Notes: generated by a model from the letters alone, not told the origin. A stretch of 64,000 nucleotides of DNA from Chitinibacter sp. SCUT-21 (GCA_041874755.1 CP102611.1:62001-126000); one strand, 5' to 3'. Positions 10,227 to 19,356 are shown, counted from the first letter of the stretch. Program-made: numbers and translations.

Positions 10227-11234
10227 ATGTCGAATACCAGTTTTTTACAAAAGACACTTGCAGGCGAAACATCAATGGGTTTGCAATATTGCTTACCGAA
10301 TGGGATGTGCGTTCAGGTGCTCGATGAAGGCGTTATTCGCTTCGAACCGCACGATGCGAAAACCTCGGTGCTCGATTTGGTGGTGTCGTGCGGTATTCAT
10401 GGCAATGAAACTGCACCCGTTGAATTAGTTGAGCAATTGATTGAGCGTATTTTAAAACAAGAGCTGCGCGTTAAATCACGAATTCTATTTATTTTCGGCA
10501 ATGTGGCGGCCTTACGTACGGGCAAGCGCTTTGTTGAAGAAGATATGAATCGCTTATTTAATCGTACGCCCGATGTGGATGATGGCGTAGAGAAGCGCCG
10601 CGCCATGATGTTGGAAATGCATGTAGGCCGCTTTTTTGGCGACAATACCACGCCGCGTTTTCACTATGATTTACACACCGCGATTCATGGTTCTTTGATT
10701 GAAAAGTTTGCGATTTACCCACTGCCCAAGCCCGGTTGCCGCTTTAGTGCGCAAGAAATTGCGCGCTTGAGCTTGGCGGGTGTTGATACGGTGTTATTGC
10801 AATCTACCAAATCCAGTACTTTTTCCTACTCGTCCAATTTTAAATACGACGCGCATGCCTTTACGATTGAGCTCGGCAGCGCCCGCCCGTTTGGGCAAAA
10901 TGGTGGAATTGATCTGAGCAAAATGGATGCGTACCTCAGTGGCCTGATTCAGGGCGATTTGCCGCAGCCTGACTTGATCCCGCCACAAGTGCAAATTTTC
11001 CGCGTCTCGCGCGAAATCCCGAAAACCAGCGATGATTTTCAGTTTGCCATCGACGCCAAAACGGATAATTTCACACCTTTGCCTAAGGGGCTGACTTTGG
11101 CGGTCGATGCGGGCGTGCCGTTTGTGATTAGCGAAGACGATGCCCGAATTATTTTCCCAAACCCTGCCGTGCCGCCTGGCCAGCGCGCGGGTTTGGTCAT
11201 TGTGCCTGCGAGAAATTTTTTAGCTGAGCAATAA
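10227..11234 (+). CDS. astE: Succinylglutamate desuccinylase
   Basis: 335 aa Zn-dependent carboxypeptidase-like enzyme; last AST step, releasing succinate and glutamate. Zn-site motifs are VSCGIHGNETAP (His and Glu ligands) and YDLHTAIHGS (His ligand); the likely catalytic Glu is in FTIELGSARPFG. A GAGGT ribosome-binding site precedes the ATG. It follows astB by 123 bp, a gap large enough for its own promoter. A strong terminator ends the gene. No astC (succinylornithine aminotransferase) is in the series, so that step must be encoded elsewhere, for instance by an argD-type enzyme. Confidence 0.95.
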   Translation: MSNTSFLQKTLAGETSMGLQYCLPNGMCVQVLDEGVIRFEPHDAKTSVLDLVVSCGIHGNETAPVELVEQLIERILKQELRVKSRILFIFGNVAALRTGKRFVEEDMNRLFNRTPDVDDGVEKRRAMMLEMHVGRFFGDNTTPRFHYDLHTAIHGSLIEKFAIYPLPKPGCRFSAQEIARLSLAGVDTVLLQSTKSSTFSYSSNFKYDAHAFTIELGSARPFGQNGGIDLSKMDAYLSGLIQGDLPQPDLIPPQVQIFRVSREIPKTSDDFQFAIDAKTDNFTPLPKGLTLAVDAGVPFVISEDDARIIFPNPAVPPGQRAGLVIVPARNFLAEQ

Positions 11235-11236
11235 TA

Positions 11237-11266
11237 AAAAAGGCTTCCTCGATTGGAAGCCTTTTT
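11237..11266. terminator. Bidirectional Rho-independent terminator (astE / gph)
   Basis: A perfect 12-bp stem (AAAAGGCTTCC continuing to its complement GGAAGCCTTTT) with loop TCGATT and T-runs on both strands lies between the convergent astE and gph genes. It can end transcription in both directions. Confidence 0.9.
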
Positions 11267-11285
11267 GTTAGCGTGGTTGGAAAAT

Positions 11286-11948
11286 TTATTCGTCTAAAAA
11301 TCCAAACAACTCATCAAAGCGATGAATAATCGCGTCGGCACCCATACTTTCCAATTCAGCACCGTAGCCATAGCTAACTAAAACATTCGGGCAACCTGCG
11401 TTTTGTGCGGCTAAAATATCATTTTTCGAGTCGCCGACCATCAACATGTTTTCTGGTGCAACGCCAAGTTTTTCGGCGGTGTAGGCCAGCGGCAAAGCCG
11501 AAGGTTTGCGCTCGGGTAGTGTATCGCCCGCGACAATCACGTCAAAGTGCTCAAACACACCCAGTTCACGCAATAGCGGCAAGGTGAAACGCTCGGGTTT
11601 ATTGGTGATGATGGCTAATGGAAAGCCACGCTCGTGCAGTGCGTGCAGGGTTTCTTGCACCTTGGGGTAAAACTTGGTTGCAATCGTTAAGCCTGCACGG
11701 TAATGCAGATTAAATTGCGTCATGCCTTGTTGCTGTAATTCGCTACCGTCAAATTCCGCGTCCATACTGTCGGCCAGCACGCGTGCCACTAAGCTGGCTG
11801 CACCGTCGCCGACGTAGCTTTCAACGGTGTCTTGCGCCAGCGGCGCAAGGCCTAAATCGGCACGCGCTGCGTTGGCAGCGCGGGCGAGGTCATGAATCGA
11901 GTCGACGAGCGTGCCGTCTAAATCAAAGGCAAGGGCTTGAATGGTCAT
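11286..11948 (-). CDS. gph: Phosphoglycolate phosphatase (HAD superfamily)
   Basis: 220 aa HAD hydrolase, subclass IA. Motif I is AFDLDGTLVDS (Asp nucleophile near residue 9), motif II is IITNK (about residue 115), and motif III/IV is MLMVGDSKNDILAAQNAG. It removes phosphate from 2-phosphoglycolate, a by-product of DNA 3'-end repair. It follows rpe and an arsC-like gene on the same strand; the rpe-gph pairing is common in proteobacteria and supports the gph call over other HAD phosphatases. Confidence 0.92.
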   Translation of the reverse strand: MTIQALAFDLDGTLVDSIHDLARAANAARADLGLAPLAQDTVESYVGDGAASLVARVLADSMDAEFDGSELQQQGMTQFNLHYRAGLTIATKFYPKVQETLHALHERGFPLAIITNKPERFTLPLLRELGVFEHFDVIVAGDTLPERKPSALPLAYTAEKLGVAPENMLMVGDSKNDILAAQNAGCPNVLVSYGYGAELESMGADAIIHRFDELFGFLDE

Positions 11949-12011
11949 GCTAATTCCGTGGGTATGTGTTTCTAAGCTAATTTCAATATGGCCTAGCTGA
12001 ATATACCCTTT

Positions 12012-12353
12012 TTATTTAAGTAGTGCCAAGATGTTGTCAAATGGACGGCCAATCGCTGCTTTGCCATTGTGAATCAAAATCGGGCGCTCAATCAGTTTAG
12101 GGTGGCTGACCATCAAGGCAATGATGTCATCGTCGCTCAGTGTTTTGCCGCTACTCAACTCCCGCCATAGCTCTTCCTTGGTGCGCACGAGTGCGAGCGG
12201 TGCGATGCCTAGTTGCGCTAGTAATTCGCGGATTTGTGGCTCGGTCAGTGGCTCATCCAAATAGCGCCATACTTCAGGCGCGTGGCCGGCGTCTTCTAAA
12301 GCCGCGAGCGCTTCGCGGCTTTTGCTGCAACGGGGGTTGTGCAGTAGCTTCAT
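12012..12353 (-). CDS. ArsC-like thioredoxin-fold reductase
   Basis: 113 aa protein of the glutaredoxin-coupled arsenate reductase family. The active-site Cys is at position 9 (NPRCSKSR). Arginines matching the three needed for arsenate chemistry are visible in LVRTKEELWREL, IERPILI and AIGRPFDN. Not being in an ars operon, it may be a YfgD-type paralogue, so the arsenate role is uncertain. It lies 8 bp downstream of rpe and 63 bp upstream of gph, all on the same strand. Length matches the family. Confidence 0.87.
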   Translation of the reverse strand: MKLLHNPRCSKSREALAALEDAGHAPEVWRYLDEPLTEPQIRELLAQLGIAPLALVRTKEELWRELSSGKTLSDDDIIALMVSHPKLIERPILIHNGKAAIGRPFDNILALLK

Positions 12354-12361
12354 AAATATCC

Positions 12362-13039
12362 TTATTTCACGGTGGCGAGTTCAGCACGCATTTGGTCGAT
12401 CACCGCTTTGTAATCAGGCTGGCTGTAAATGGCCGAGCCTGCCACAAAGGTATCGATGCCGGCGGCGGCGATTTGCGCAATATTATCGACTTTAACGCCG
12501 CCGTCGATTTCCAGCCAGATTTCACGGCCCGTTTTGGCCGTGTAGGCGTCGATGAGCGCACGAGCTTGGCGCGCTTTATCCAGGGTGGCGGGAATAAACG
12601 ATTGACCGCCGTAGCCAGGGTTGACCGACATCAGCAAAATCATATCGATTTTATCCATCACATAATCCAAATAATGCAGTGGCGTGGCAGGGTTAAATAC
12701 TAGGCCAGCTTTACAGCCCGAATCGCGAATCAAACCCAAAGAGCGATCAATGTGCTCAGACGCTTCTGGGTGAAAGGTAATAATATTCGCGCCGGCTTTG
12801 GCAAAATCAGGAATGATGCGATCAACGGGTTTGACCATCAGGTGCACGTCAATCGGCGCATCGGTCCACGGGCGGATGGCATCACACACCAAGGGGCCTA
12901 TGGTTAAGTTTGGGACGTAATGATTGTCCATCACATCAAAGTGAATGATGTCAGCGCCAGCTTCGATCACGTTTTTGACTTCTTCACCCAAGCGGGCAAA
13001 GTCAGCAGATAAAATGCTCGGTGCGATGCGGAAGGTCAT
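12362..13039 (-). CDS. rpe: Ribulose-phosphate 3-epimerase
   Basis: 225 aa TIM-barrel enzyme interconverting ribulose 5-phosphate and xylulose 5-phosphate. Signatures are [36 protein letters not shown] (metal-binding His and Asp), [19 protein letters not shown] and EIDGGVK. The ATG preceded by GGAG at seven bases is chosen; an in-frame start 18 codons earlier adds unconserved sequence. It is the first gene of the rpe-arsC-gph unit and is divergent from apaG across 142 bp. Confidence 0.96.
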   Translation of the reverse strand: MTFRIAPSILSADFARLGEEVKNVIEAGADIIHFDVMDNHYVPNLTIGPLVCDAIRPWTDAPIDVHLMVKPVDRIIPDFAKAGANIITFHPEASEHIDRSLGLIRDSGCKAGLVFNPATPLHYLDYVMDKIDMILLMSVNPGYGGQSFIPATLDKARQARALIDAYTAKTGREIWLEIDGGVKVDNIAQIAAAGIDTFVAGSAIYSQPDYKAVIDQMRAELATVK

Positions 13040-13181
13040 TTCGGGCTCCGTATGGTTTTTAACATTATGCCAGTTTGCCTTTGGCCTGAACAAAGAATCC
13101 TGATTAGTAACAAATTGTCGTTTAATGCTTGGTATTTAGCCTAATGACCGCACATCAATAAGATCAAAAAAAAGGAAGAGT

Positions 13182-13559
13182 ATGGAACATCATTACCAAA
13201 TTCGCGTGATTGCGCGCCCATTTTATTTGCCCGAGCAATCAGATGAAGCTGCCGAGCAATACACCTTTGCTTATCAAATCACGATCGAGAACGCGGGCAG
13301 TATTACCGCCAAACTCATCGCGCGTCATTGGATTATTGAAGACGCCAGCGGTAAAACGCAGGAAGTACGTGGCCTTGGTGTGGTTGGTGAGCATCCAGAA
13401 CTTGCGCCGGGTGAAATCTATGAATACACCAGCGGGGTAACGCTCGATACTCCGGTGGGCACCATGCGTGGCACCTACCAGATGATTGCGGCTGACGGCA
13501 CCGAATTTGAAGCTGAAATAGCGCAGTTTGTACTCTCAATGCCAAGGACTTTGCATTAA
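13182..13559 (+). CDS. apaG: ApaG (CorD) family protein
   Basis: 125 aa single-domain fibronectin-III-like fold protein associated with Co2+/Mg2+ homeostasis in enterobacteria; biochemical role unknown. Conserved elements are YTFAYQITIENAG, LIARHWIIEDASG, VRGLGVVGEHPELAPGE and GTMRGTYQMI. A strong AAAGGAAGAG ribosome-binding site precedes the ATG. Its TAA shares a base with the ATG of the ABC transporter gene that follows (TAATG), so the two are coupled. Confidence 0.95.
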   Translation: MEHHYQIRVIARPFYLPEQSDEAAEQYTFAYQITIENAGSITAKLIARHWIIEDASGKTQEVRGLGVVGEHPELAPGEIYEYTSGVTLDTPVGTMRGTYQMIAADGTEFEAEIAQFVLSMPRTLH

Positions 13560-15346
13560 TGCGCCCGGCTACAACGACGCCCCACGAAGGCGGTAATAAC
13601 TGGAAAACGCTTAGAACGCTATTGCCGTATCTGTGGCAATACAAAGGTCGCGTAATACTAGCCTTAACGCTGTTGGTGTTGGCTAAGCTGGCCAATGTCG
13701 CCGTGCCTTTGGTGCTTAAAGATATTGTCGATCAAATGGCGGCCAAGGATTTGGCGCTGGCCCTGCCCGTTACGCTGATCTTGGGCTATGGCGCACTGCG
13801 CTTAGCTTCGGCAGTATTGGGTGAAATGCGTGATGCAGTGTTTGCCAAAGTCACGCAAGGAGCGATTCGCAAAGTGGCGTTGCAAGTATTCGAGCATTTG
13901 CATCGCTTGTCGCTGCGGTTTCATCTAGAGCGCCAAACTGGTGGCATGAGCCGCGATATTGATCGCGGCACCAAAGGGATTTCGTTTTTACTCAATTTCA
14001 CGCTGTTTAATATCCTGCCGACCTTGGTCGAAATTGGCTTGGTCGCAGCGATTTTGCTGCAAAAATATCACTGGAGCTTTGCCGCAGTGACCTTTGGCAC
14101 GATCGCTTTGTATATCGGCTTTACGCTGGGCGTGACCGAGTGGCGCATGCACTTTCGCCGCGATATGAATGATCTTGATTCCAAAGCCAATACCCGCGCG
14201 ATTGATAGCCTGATCAATTATGAAACCGTGAAATACTTTGGCAATGAGCGCTGGGAAGCTGAGCGTTACGATCAAAGCCTAAGCAAGTGGGAAAGCGCTG
14301 CGGTTAAAAACCAAGTCTCGCTGTCATTTTTGAATGCCGGGCAAGCGTCAATTATTGCCGTGGGTGTGACCTTGCTCGTCGGCATGGCGGCCAATGGCGT
14401 TGTGCAGGGCAATATGACGCTGGGTGATTTGGTGTTGGTGAACGCCTTTTTATTGCAGCTATACGGCCCGCTTAATTTCTTAGGCTTTGTCTATCGCGAA
14501 ATTAAAAACTCGCTGGCGGACATGGAAAAAATGTTCGGTCTGCTCGGTCGCAATGCCGAAGTGAAAGACAAAAGCGACGCTAAAGTCGTCAATTTGGATG
14601 CGGCCGATGTGCAATTTAGCCATGTTGATTTTGCCTACGACAGCAACCGCCCCATTTTGCACGACATCAGCCTGCGTATTCCTGCGGGTAAAACGGTTGC
14701 AGTGGTGGGGTCGAGCGGGGCGGGGAAGTCGACTTTGTCGCGGCTGTTGTACCGTTTTTATGATGTGAACGTAGGTCAAATCACGATTAATGGTCACGAT
14801 ATCCGTGATTTGGCGCAGGGTAGTTTGCGCGCACAAATCGGCATTGTGCCGCAAGATACCGTGCTGTTTAACGACACGATTTACTACAACATCGCCTACG
14901 GCAAGCCGAGTGCAACGCGTGAGGAAGTCATCGAGGCGGCTAAATCGGCACATATTTACGATTTCATTATGCAATTGCCTGATGGCTTTGATACGACGGT
15001 GGGTGAGCGCGGTTTGAAATTATCGGGTGGTGAAAAGCAGCGCGTTGCGATTGCGCGAACTGTACTCAAAAACCCGCCGATTCTGATTTTTGATGAAGCA
15101 ACGAGTGCGCTCGACTCGCAAACCGAAAAAGCCATTCAAGCTGAGCTGAAAGCCATCGCTGCCAATCGCACAACCTTGATTGTGGCGCATCGCTTATCGA
15201 CGATTTCGGATGCCGATGAAATTGTCGTGATGCAGCAGGGCCAAATTGTCGAGCGCGGTACGCATCGTAGTTTGCTCGAACTGAATGCGGTGTATGCGCA
15301 GATGTGGGCTTTGCAGCAACACGATGAGCAAGAGCAGGCAAAATAG
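13559..15346 (+). CDS. Atm1/HMT1-type ABC exporter (fused membrane and ATPase)
   Basis: 595 aa half-transporter that should work as a homodimer. The N-terminal ~320 residues carry six membrane helices of the ABC exporter fold. The nucleotide-binding domain has Walker A GSSGAGKS at 384-391, signature LSGGEKQRVAIAR, Walker B ILIFDEATSALDS and the H-loop IVAHRLS. The RQTGGMSRDIDRGTKGI and ETVKYFGNE stretches are typical of the ABCB7/Atm1 group, which exports glutathione-linked or persulfide compounds and confers metal tolerance. Substrate here is inferred. It is coupled to apaG and ended by a strong terminator. Confidence 0.9.
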   Translation: MRPATTTPHEGGNNWKTLRTLLPYLWQYKGRVILALTLLVLAKLANVAVPLVLKDIVDQMAAKDLALALPVTLILGYGALRLASAVLGEMRDAVFAKVTQGAIRKVALQVFEHLHRLSLRFHLERQTGGMSRDIDRGTKGISFLLNFTLFNILPTLVEIGLVAAILLQKYHWSFAAVTFGTIALYIGFTLGVTEWRMHFRRDMNDLDSKANTRAIDSLINYETVKYFGNERWEAERYDQSLSKWESAAVKNQVSLSFLNAGQASIIAVGVTLLVGMAANGVVQGNMTLGDLVLVNAFLLQLYGPLNFLGFVYREIKNSLADMEKMFGLLGRNAEVKDKSDAKVVNLDAADVQFSHVDFAYDSNRPILHDISLRIPAGKTVAVVGSSGAGKSTLSRLLYRFYDVNVGQITINGHDIRDLAQGSLRAQIGIVPQDTVLFNDTIYYNIAYGKPSATREEVIEAAKSAHIYDFIMQLPDGFDTTVGERGLKLSGGEKQRVAIARTVLKNPPILIFDEATSALDSQTEKAIQAELKAIAANRTTLIVAHRLSTISDADEIVVMQQGQIVERGTHRSLLELNAVYAQMWALQQHDEQEQAK

Positions 15347-15393
15347 ATGCAGTGATAAAGCTTGCAAATAATCAAGTTTGTCTAAATTTCTGA

Positions 15394-15427
15394 ATGGCTG
15401 TGGCATTAGTACACAGCCATTTTTTTT
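15394..15427 (+). terminator. Rho-independent terminator after the ABC exporter
   Basis: A 9-bp stem (ATGGCTGTG / CACAGCCAT) with a 9-base loop is followed by eight T residues, about 50 bp after the exporter stop. It separates the apaG unit from the serine genes. Confidence 0.9.
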
Positions 15428-15479
15428 GCTTACCGATTTAATTGGCATATCGCATAGAAGTCTGGCTTGAGGTGTAGTG

Positions 15480-16715
15480 ATGCAATTGAATCGCAAAGAT
15501 TGGGAATGGGTTTTAACCTGCTTTGGAACCGCGGTAGGGGCGGGGATTTTGTTTTTGCCGATACGGGCAGGTTTAGGTGGGATTTGGCCGCTGCTGATTT
15601 TAACCTTGCTGATTTTTCCCGTAACGATGTTGGCGCACCGAGGTATTACCCGCGTGGTGGCCTCCAGTCCAAAGCCGACTGATATTGTTGGCGCTGTTGA
15701 GCATGACCTTGGCCGTAATGTCGGCTTTGCCGTCTCGATGTTGTATTTTCTATCGATTGTCACCATTTGCGTGGGTTACGCAACGGGGGTCACCAATATT
15801 GTGCAATCGTTTTTGCAAAACCAATTAGGCCTGGAGGGCGTGTCGCGCCCAGTGCTGACCTTTGTGTTGCTCGCCGGTTTAAGCATGGTGATGCTGGCGG
15901 GGGAAAAGGTGATGGTGCGAGTGACTTCGCTGATGACTTTTCCATTGATAATCATGTTGGCAGGCTTGTCGCTGTATATGATTCCACAATGGAATACCAG
16001 CATATTGATCCAGCCATTTGAAATGGGCGATGTACTGAAAAATCTGCTGCTGTTGTTTCCAGTTTTGGTGTTTGCGATGAATTTCTCGCCAGTTTGTTCG
16101 ACCTTGGCAGCCAGCTATCGTCAGCAATATTCTGCCGATCAAGCGGTGGCACGTACCGATGGCATTATTAAGTGGACGTCGCTGATTCTGCTGGTCTTTG
16201 TGATGTTTTTTGTGTTCTCGATGGTGTTGTCGAGTACGCCCGAAGTACTGCAGCATGCGCAAGCCAATAATGTTGATATTTTAACGACTATTTCCTTGCA
16301 AGTATCGCAGTCGGTGCTGAAGTATCTGATTCCTGTGATTGCCTTTTTGGCGATTGTGAGCTCGTATTTTGGCCATTTTGTCGGTACGCGTGAAGGTCTG
16401 ATGGGGATTAGCACTCGCCTGCTTAGTTGGAATAATCCAGAAAAAGAAGCACAACTAGATCGCAAAAAAATGAATCGCATCATTACCATCGTCATGATGG
16501 TTGGTTTGTGGTTCTTGGCGGTCTTTAACCCACCGATTTTAAAAATTATTGGTGCTTTATCCGCGCCCATTATCGCGATTTACGCTTATTTGATGCCAGT
16601 GATGCTGATGAAGCGAGTTCCACGCTTGATGATTTATCGCTCTAGCTTTGCCAGCTTTGTGTTTGTCATGGGGTTAGTCGGTATTGTCGGTGATTTTGTC
16701 GCTAGCTATCTTTAA
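15480..16715 (+). CDS. HAAAP family serine/threonine transporter (SdaC-like)
   Basis: 411 aa with about eleven membrane helices. It starts with the family-typical WEWVLTCFGTAVGAGILFLP and GGIWPLL region. It belongs to the hydroxy/aromatic amino acid permease family that includes E. coli SdaC (H+/serine symport, 429 aa) and TdcC. The ATG is preferred over a GTG one codon before because GAGG lies at seven bases from the ATG. The next gene is serine deaminase, so serine uptake for catabolism is the likely role. Confidence 0.88.
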   Translation: MQLNRKDWEWVLTCFGTAVGAGILFLPIRAGLGGIWPLLILTLLIFPVTMLAHRGITRVVASSPKPTDIVGAVEHDLGRNVGFAVSMLYFLSIVTICVGYATGVTNIVQSFLQNQLGLEGVSRPVLTFVLLAGLSMVMLAGEKVMVRVTSLMTFPLIIMLAGLSLYMIPQWNTSILIQPFEMGDVLKNLLLLFPVLVFAMNFSPVCSTLAASYRQQYSADQAVARTDGIIKWTSLILLVFVMFFVFSMVLSSTPEVLQHAQANNVDILTTISLQVSQSVLKYLIPVIAFLAIVSSYFGHFVGTREGLMGISTRLLSWNNPEKEAQLDRKKMNRIITIVMMVGLWFLAVFNPPILKIIGALSAPIIAIYAYLMPVMLMKRVPRLMIYRSSFASFVFVMGLVGIVGDFVASYL

Positions 16716-16728
16716 ATAAATCCTTGCC

Positions 16729-16813
16729 GCTTGTTCACTGACAAGCATCGCCATCGCAACTTGATTTTATTCAAGCAAGTTGCGCCAGAGCGCAGCGATC
16801 CTGCGCTCTTTTT
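16729..16813 (+). promoter_or_regulatory. Structured leader with terminator upstream of sdaA (candidate attenuator)
   Basis: Three hairpins fill the gap between transporter and sdaA. First, GCTTGT/ACAAGC at 16729-16746. Second, a perfect 9-bp stem CGCAACTTG/CAAGTTGCG at 16755-16784. Third, a terminator AGAGCGCA/TGCGCTCT followed by five Ts (16787-16813). An alternative small stem TGCGC-CAGA-GCGCA (16781-16794) would break both the second hairpin and the terminator. The simple reading is a terminator for the transporter gene; the alternative pairing suggests attenuation control of sdaA. No known riboswitch signature was recognised. Confidence 0.55.
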
Positions 16814-16829
16814 GATTGTGGAGCCCTTT

Positions 16830-18200
16830 ATGCTCAGTGTTTTTGACTTATTTAAGATCGGCATCGGCCCATCGAGCTCACATACGGTTGGACCGATGTT
16901 GGCGGCGTGTCGTTTTGCTGATTTGCTTGTTCAGCAAGGTGTTTTGCCCCAAACGGCACAAATTAAGGTTGAGCTGTATGGCTCTTTGGCTCTGACTGGC
17001 GAGGGGCATGGTACGGTGGATGCCGCTTTACTTGGCTTAGAGAGCAATACACCAAAGGGTATTGATCCAGACACAATGCTACCCCGTATGCAGCAATTGC
17101 GAGCAGGTGCCAAACTGCGCCTAGCTGCGTGCCATGAAGTGGATTTTGATTTGGCGCGTGATGTGCAATTACATAAGCATTTATTTTTGCCGCAGCACGC
17201 CAATGCAATGCGAATTAAAGCATTTGCCGCGGATGGATCATCACTGCTGACTAAAACCTATTTTTCGGTCGGTGGTGGCTTTATTGTTGATGAAGAGCAC
17301 TGGTATCAGCAGGGTGAACCCGCTGAAGTGGCCGTGCCCTACGATTTTCACAATAGCGCCCAATTAATTGCGCACTGCCAACGTCAAGGCCTGACGATGG
17401 CGCAATTGGTCATGGCGAACGAATGTGTGCAGCGAGATCAAGCCGCGGTGCGTCAGCAATTATTGGAAATAGCCGCAGTAATGCAGGCGTGTGTGGCCAA
17501 GGGGTGTAAGCATGAAGGGCGCTTGCCCGGCCCGTTTGCCGTTAAGCGCCGTGCACCCGCTTTGTATCGCCGACTGGAGGCGATGCATATGGAAGGCCGC
17601 GCCGACGTGATGCTGTGGCCGATGTTGTATGCGATGGCGGTATCCGAAGAAAATGCCAGCGGCGGTCGGGTTGTTACCGCACCCACCAATGGTGCTGCGG
17701 GGATAGTGCCCGCCGTGTTGCAGTATTATCGCGATTTTGCCCCGAATGCATCCGATGAAGGTGTCGTTGATTTTCTATTGACCGCGGCAGCGATTGGCAT
17801 GCTGTATAAAATGAACGCGTCGATTTCTGGCGCTGAAGTGGGTTGCCAAGGCGAGGTGGGAGTCGCGTGCTCGATGGCGGCTGGTGCGTATTGTGCGGTG
17901 CTGGGCGGTACGCTAGCGCAAGTGGAAAACGCCGCTGAAATTGCGATGGAGCATCATTTAGGGTTGACGTGTGATCCGGTTGGCGGCCAAGTGCAAGTGC
18001 CCTGCGTTGAGCGCAATGGCGTTGCGGCAGAAAAAGCGATCAAAATTGCGCAACTGGCACTACTTGAAGATGGCGAGCATTTGGTCAGTCTCGATAAAGT
18101 GATCGAAACCATGTACCGAACAGGTCTGGATATGAAAAATAGTTACAAAGAAACGTCGCTCGGCGGTTTGGCGCTGACCGTGGCGCAACCTGAGTGTTGA
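16830..18200 (+). CDS. sdaA: L-serine ammonia-lyase (serine deaminase, Fe-S)
   Basis: 456 aa single-chain [4Fe-4S] L-serine dehydratase converting L-serine to pyruvate and ammonia. It begins [23 protein letters not shown] (beta domain) and carries the alpha domain with Cys339 (VGCQGEVG), Cys381 (LTCDPVGG) and Cys392 (VPCVERN), the expected cluster ligands. The ATG with GGAG seven bases upstream is chosen; an in-frame extension of 33 codons runs through the terminator hairpin and is not family-like. It follows a serine-type transporter and is four bases ahead of the esterase gene. Confidence 0.96.
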   Translation: MLSVFDLFKIGIGPSSSHTVGPMLAACRFADLLVQQGVLPQTAQIKVELYGSLALTGEGHGTVDAALLGLESNTPKGIDPDTMLPRMQQLRAGAKLRLAACHEVDFDLARDVQLHKHLFLPQHANAMRIKAFAADGSSLLTKTYFSVGGGFIVDEEHWYQQGEPAEVAVPYDFHNSAQLIAHCQRQGLTMAQLVMANECVQRDQAAVRQQLLEIAAVMQACVAKGCKHEGRLPGPFAVKRRAPALYRRLEAMHMEGRADVMLWPMLYAMAVSEENASGGRVVTAPTNGAAGIVPAVLQYYRDFAPNASDEGVVDFLLTAAAIGMLYKMNASISGAEVGCQGEVGVACSMAAGAYCAVLGGTLAQVENAAEIAMEHHLGLTCDPVGGQVQVPCVERNGVAAEKAIKIAQLALLEDGEHLVSLDKVIETMYRTGLDMKNSYKETSLGGLALTVAQPEC

Positions 18201-18203
18201 GCA

Positions 18204-18827
18204 ATGCCGTCTATTCAAGAAAGCGTGCGTTGCTTGGCTTTGGTACTGACGGTTCTGCTTTTAGCAGCCTGTGGTGACAAGCCCTTTAAACCGTTGCCGG
18301 CTAATAGTGTCGTGCTGGCGTTTGGTGATAGCCTCACCTACGGCGTTGGTGCCGATGATGCGCAATCGTATCCGGCGGTGTTGGCGCAAAAAACAGGTTG
18401 GCAGATTGTGAATGCTGGCGTGCCAGGCGAGACGGCGGCACAAGCGCGGCAGCGATTTAGCGCCACACTCGATGACGTAAAGCCTCGGCTGGTGCTGCTG
18501 TGCTTGGGTGGGAATGATTTTTTACAGAAATTGCCTGCCGAGCAAACCAAGGCTGAGTTAGGTTTGATGCTTGACGAATTAAAGCGCAGAAATCTGCCGG
18601 TGTTGCTAATTGGTGTGCCCAAACTGGGCTTGGGACTAGAAACGCCAGCCTTGTATCACGAAGTGGCTGAGGCCTATCAAGTTCCTCTAAATGAAGACTC
18701 GCTCGCCCAAATATTGGCGAAATCATCGTTAAAAAGTGATTTGGTGCATCCGAATGCTGCAGGCTATCGGCAGCTGGCTGATGAATTGGCCGATCAATTG
18801 GCTGATCTGGGCGCTTTGCGCCAATAA
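18204..18827 (+). CDS. SGNH/GDSL esterase lipoprotein (TesA/arylesterase-like)
   Basis: 207 aa. A signal peptide with lipobox LAAC (Cys23) predicts a lipoprotein, unlike soluble periplasmic TesA. The SGNH blocks are complete: FGDSLTYG with Ser43, NAGVPGET with the Gly of block II, LGGND with Asn104, and DLVHPNAAGY with Asp179 and His182. Such enzymes hydrolyse acyl esters or thioesters (lysophospholipase/arylesterase activity). It starts four bases after sdaA, so is co-transcribed, but no metabolic link is obvious. Confidence 0.9.
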   Translation: MPSIQESVRCLALVLTVLLLAACGDKPFKPLPANSVVLAFGDSLTYGVGADDAQSYPAVLAQKTGWQIVNAGVPGETAAQARQRFSATLDDVKPRLVLLCLGGNDFLQKLPAEQTKAELGLMLDELKRRNLPVLLIGVPKLGLGLETPALYHEVAEAYQVPLNEDSLAQILAKSSLKSDLVHPNAAGYRQLADELADQLADLGALRQ

Positions 18828-18851
18828 AAAAGCCCAAGTTAAACTTGGGCT
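18826..18851 (-). terminator. Terminator for the 63-aa gene
   Basis: Read on the minus strand, an 8-bp stem (AGCCCAAG / CTTGGGCT) with loop TTTAA is followed by six Ts. It overlaps the end of the esterase gene on the other strand and may also act weakly on that transcript. Confidence 0.8.
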
Positions 18852-18859
18852 ATGACTGG

Positions 18860-19051
18860 TTATGCCTGCTCTAAGTAATCGAGCGACCGTTCTGCCTTTT
18901 CTGCGGCTAAGTCAGCTAAGGCATTGCGGATCTGGCGTTTGGTTTCAAATTGTTTGCGATACGTGCCCATGACAGCGATCTCCATATTTCGCTGTGCTTC
19001 CTCTAAAGAGCGACGTTGACGTGAAGTTTTGAACGTAGACGGCAGAGACAT
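18860..19051 (-). CDS. Small highly charged protein, unknown function (63 aa)
   Basis: I do not recognise this protein. It is 63 aa, rich in Arg, Lys, Glu and Ala, with no membrane segment or signal peptide. From about residue 15 it is predicted to be mostly helical (LEEAQRNMEIAVM, RNALADLAAEKAERSLDYLEQA). It is likely a real gene: AGAGGAA lies seven bases before the ATG, a terminator follows the stop, and a TTGACA-containing promoter lies upstream. It stands alone between the esterase gene and trxB. A small DNA-, RNA- or protein-binding role is possible, but nothing shows which. Confidence 0.72.
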   Translation of the reverse strand: MSLPSTFKTSRQRRSLEEAQRNMEIAVMGTYRKQFETKRQIRNALADLAAEKAERSLDYLEQA

Positions 19052-19110
19052 GGTGATTCCTCTAAAAGGTTAAACCAGTAATTCTTGGCATTTCAGCCCC
19101 GAGTACAGCT

Positions 19111-19138
19111 CAGATAGCATGTCAATTATGTATGTCAA
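19111..19138 (-). promoter_or_regulatory. Candidate promoter with direct repeats for the 63-aa gene
   Basis: On the minus strand TTGACA (19138-19133) is followed after 16 bases by TATCTG. The -35 lies in a tandem direct repeat AATTGACAT occurring twice with a 13-bp period (19119-19127 and 19132-19140). The -35 is a consensus match and the -10 is weak. The rest of the ~300-bp gap up to trxB shows only the trxB terminator. Confidence 0.4.
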
Positions 19139-19260
19139 TTTGAAGACAGAACATCATTTTTTTATCGATATTGAATCTACGCAACAAAAATGAGGAAAGT
19201 TTGGGGTCAGCGTGTTGCTGCGCACCAATCGTGTGCATGGCTGCTGTTGTTAGTGCTTAG

Positions 19261-19303
19261 ATAAAAAAAGCCCATATTGCACAAAGGCGAATATGGGCTT
19301 TTG
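19261..19303. terminator. Terminator downstream of trxB
   Basis: A 10-bp stem (AGCCCATATT / AATATGGGCT) with an 11-base loop is flanked by seven Ts on the minus strand and four on the plus strand. It serves trxB and could also stop transcription coming from the plus strand. Confidence 0.85.
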
Positions 19304-19356
19304 GGTATGTGTCGCTAGGCTATATTGGATATGGTCTAGCGGTGTATACCTTTAAA

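Noticed and set aside
19190..19264. 24-codon ORF (MRKVWGQRV...) before the trxB terminator
   Set aside because: No ribosome-binding site, no promoter and no conservation evidence.
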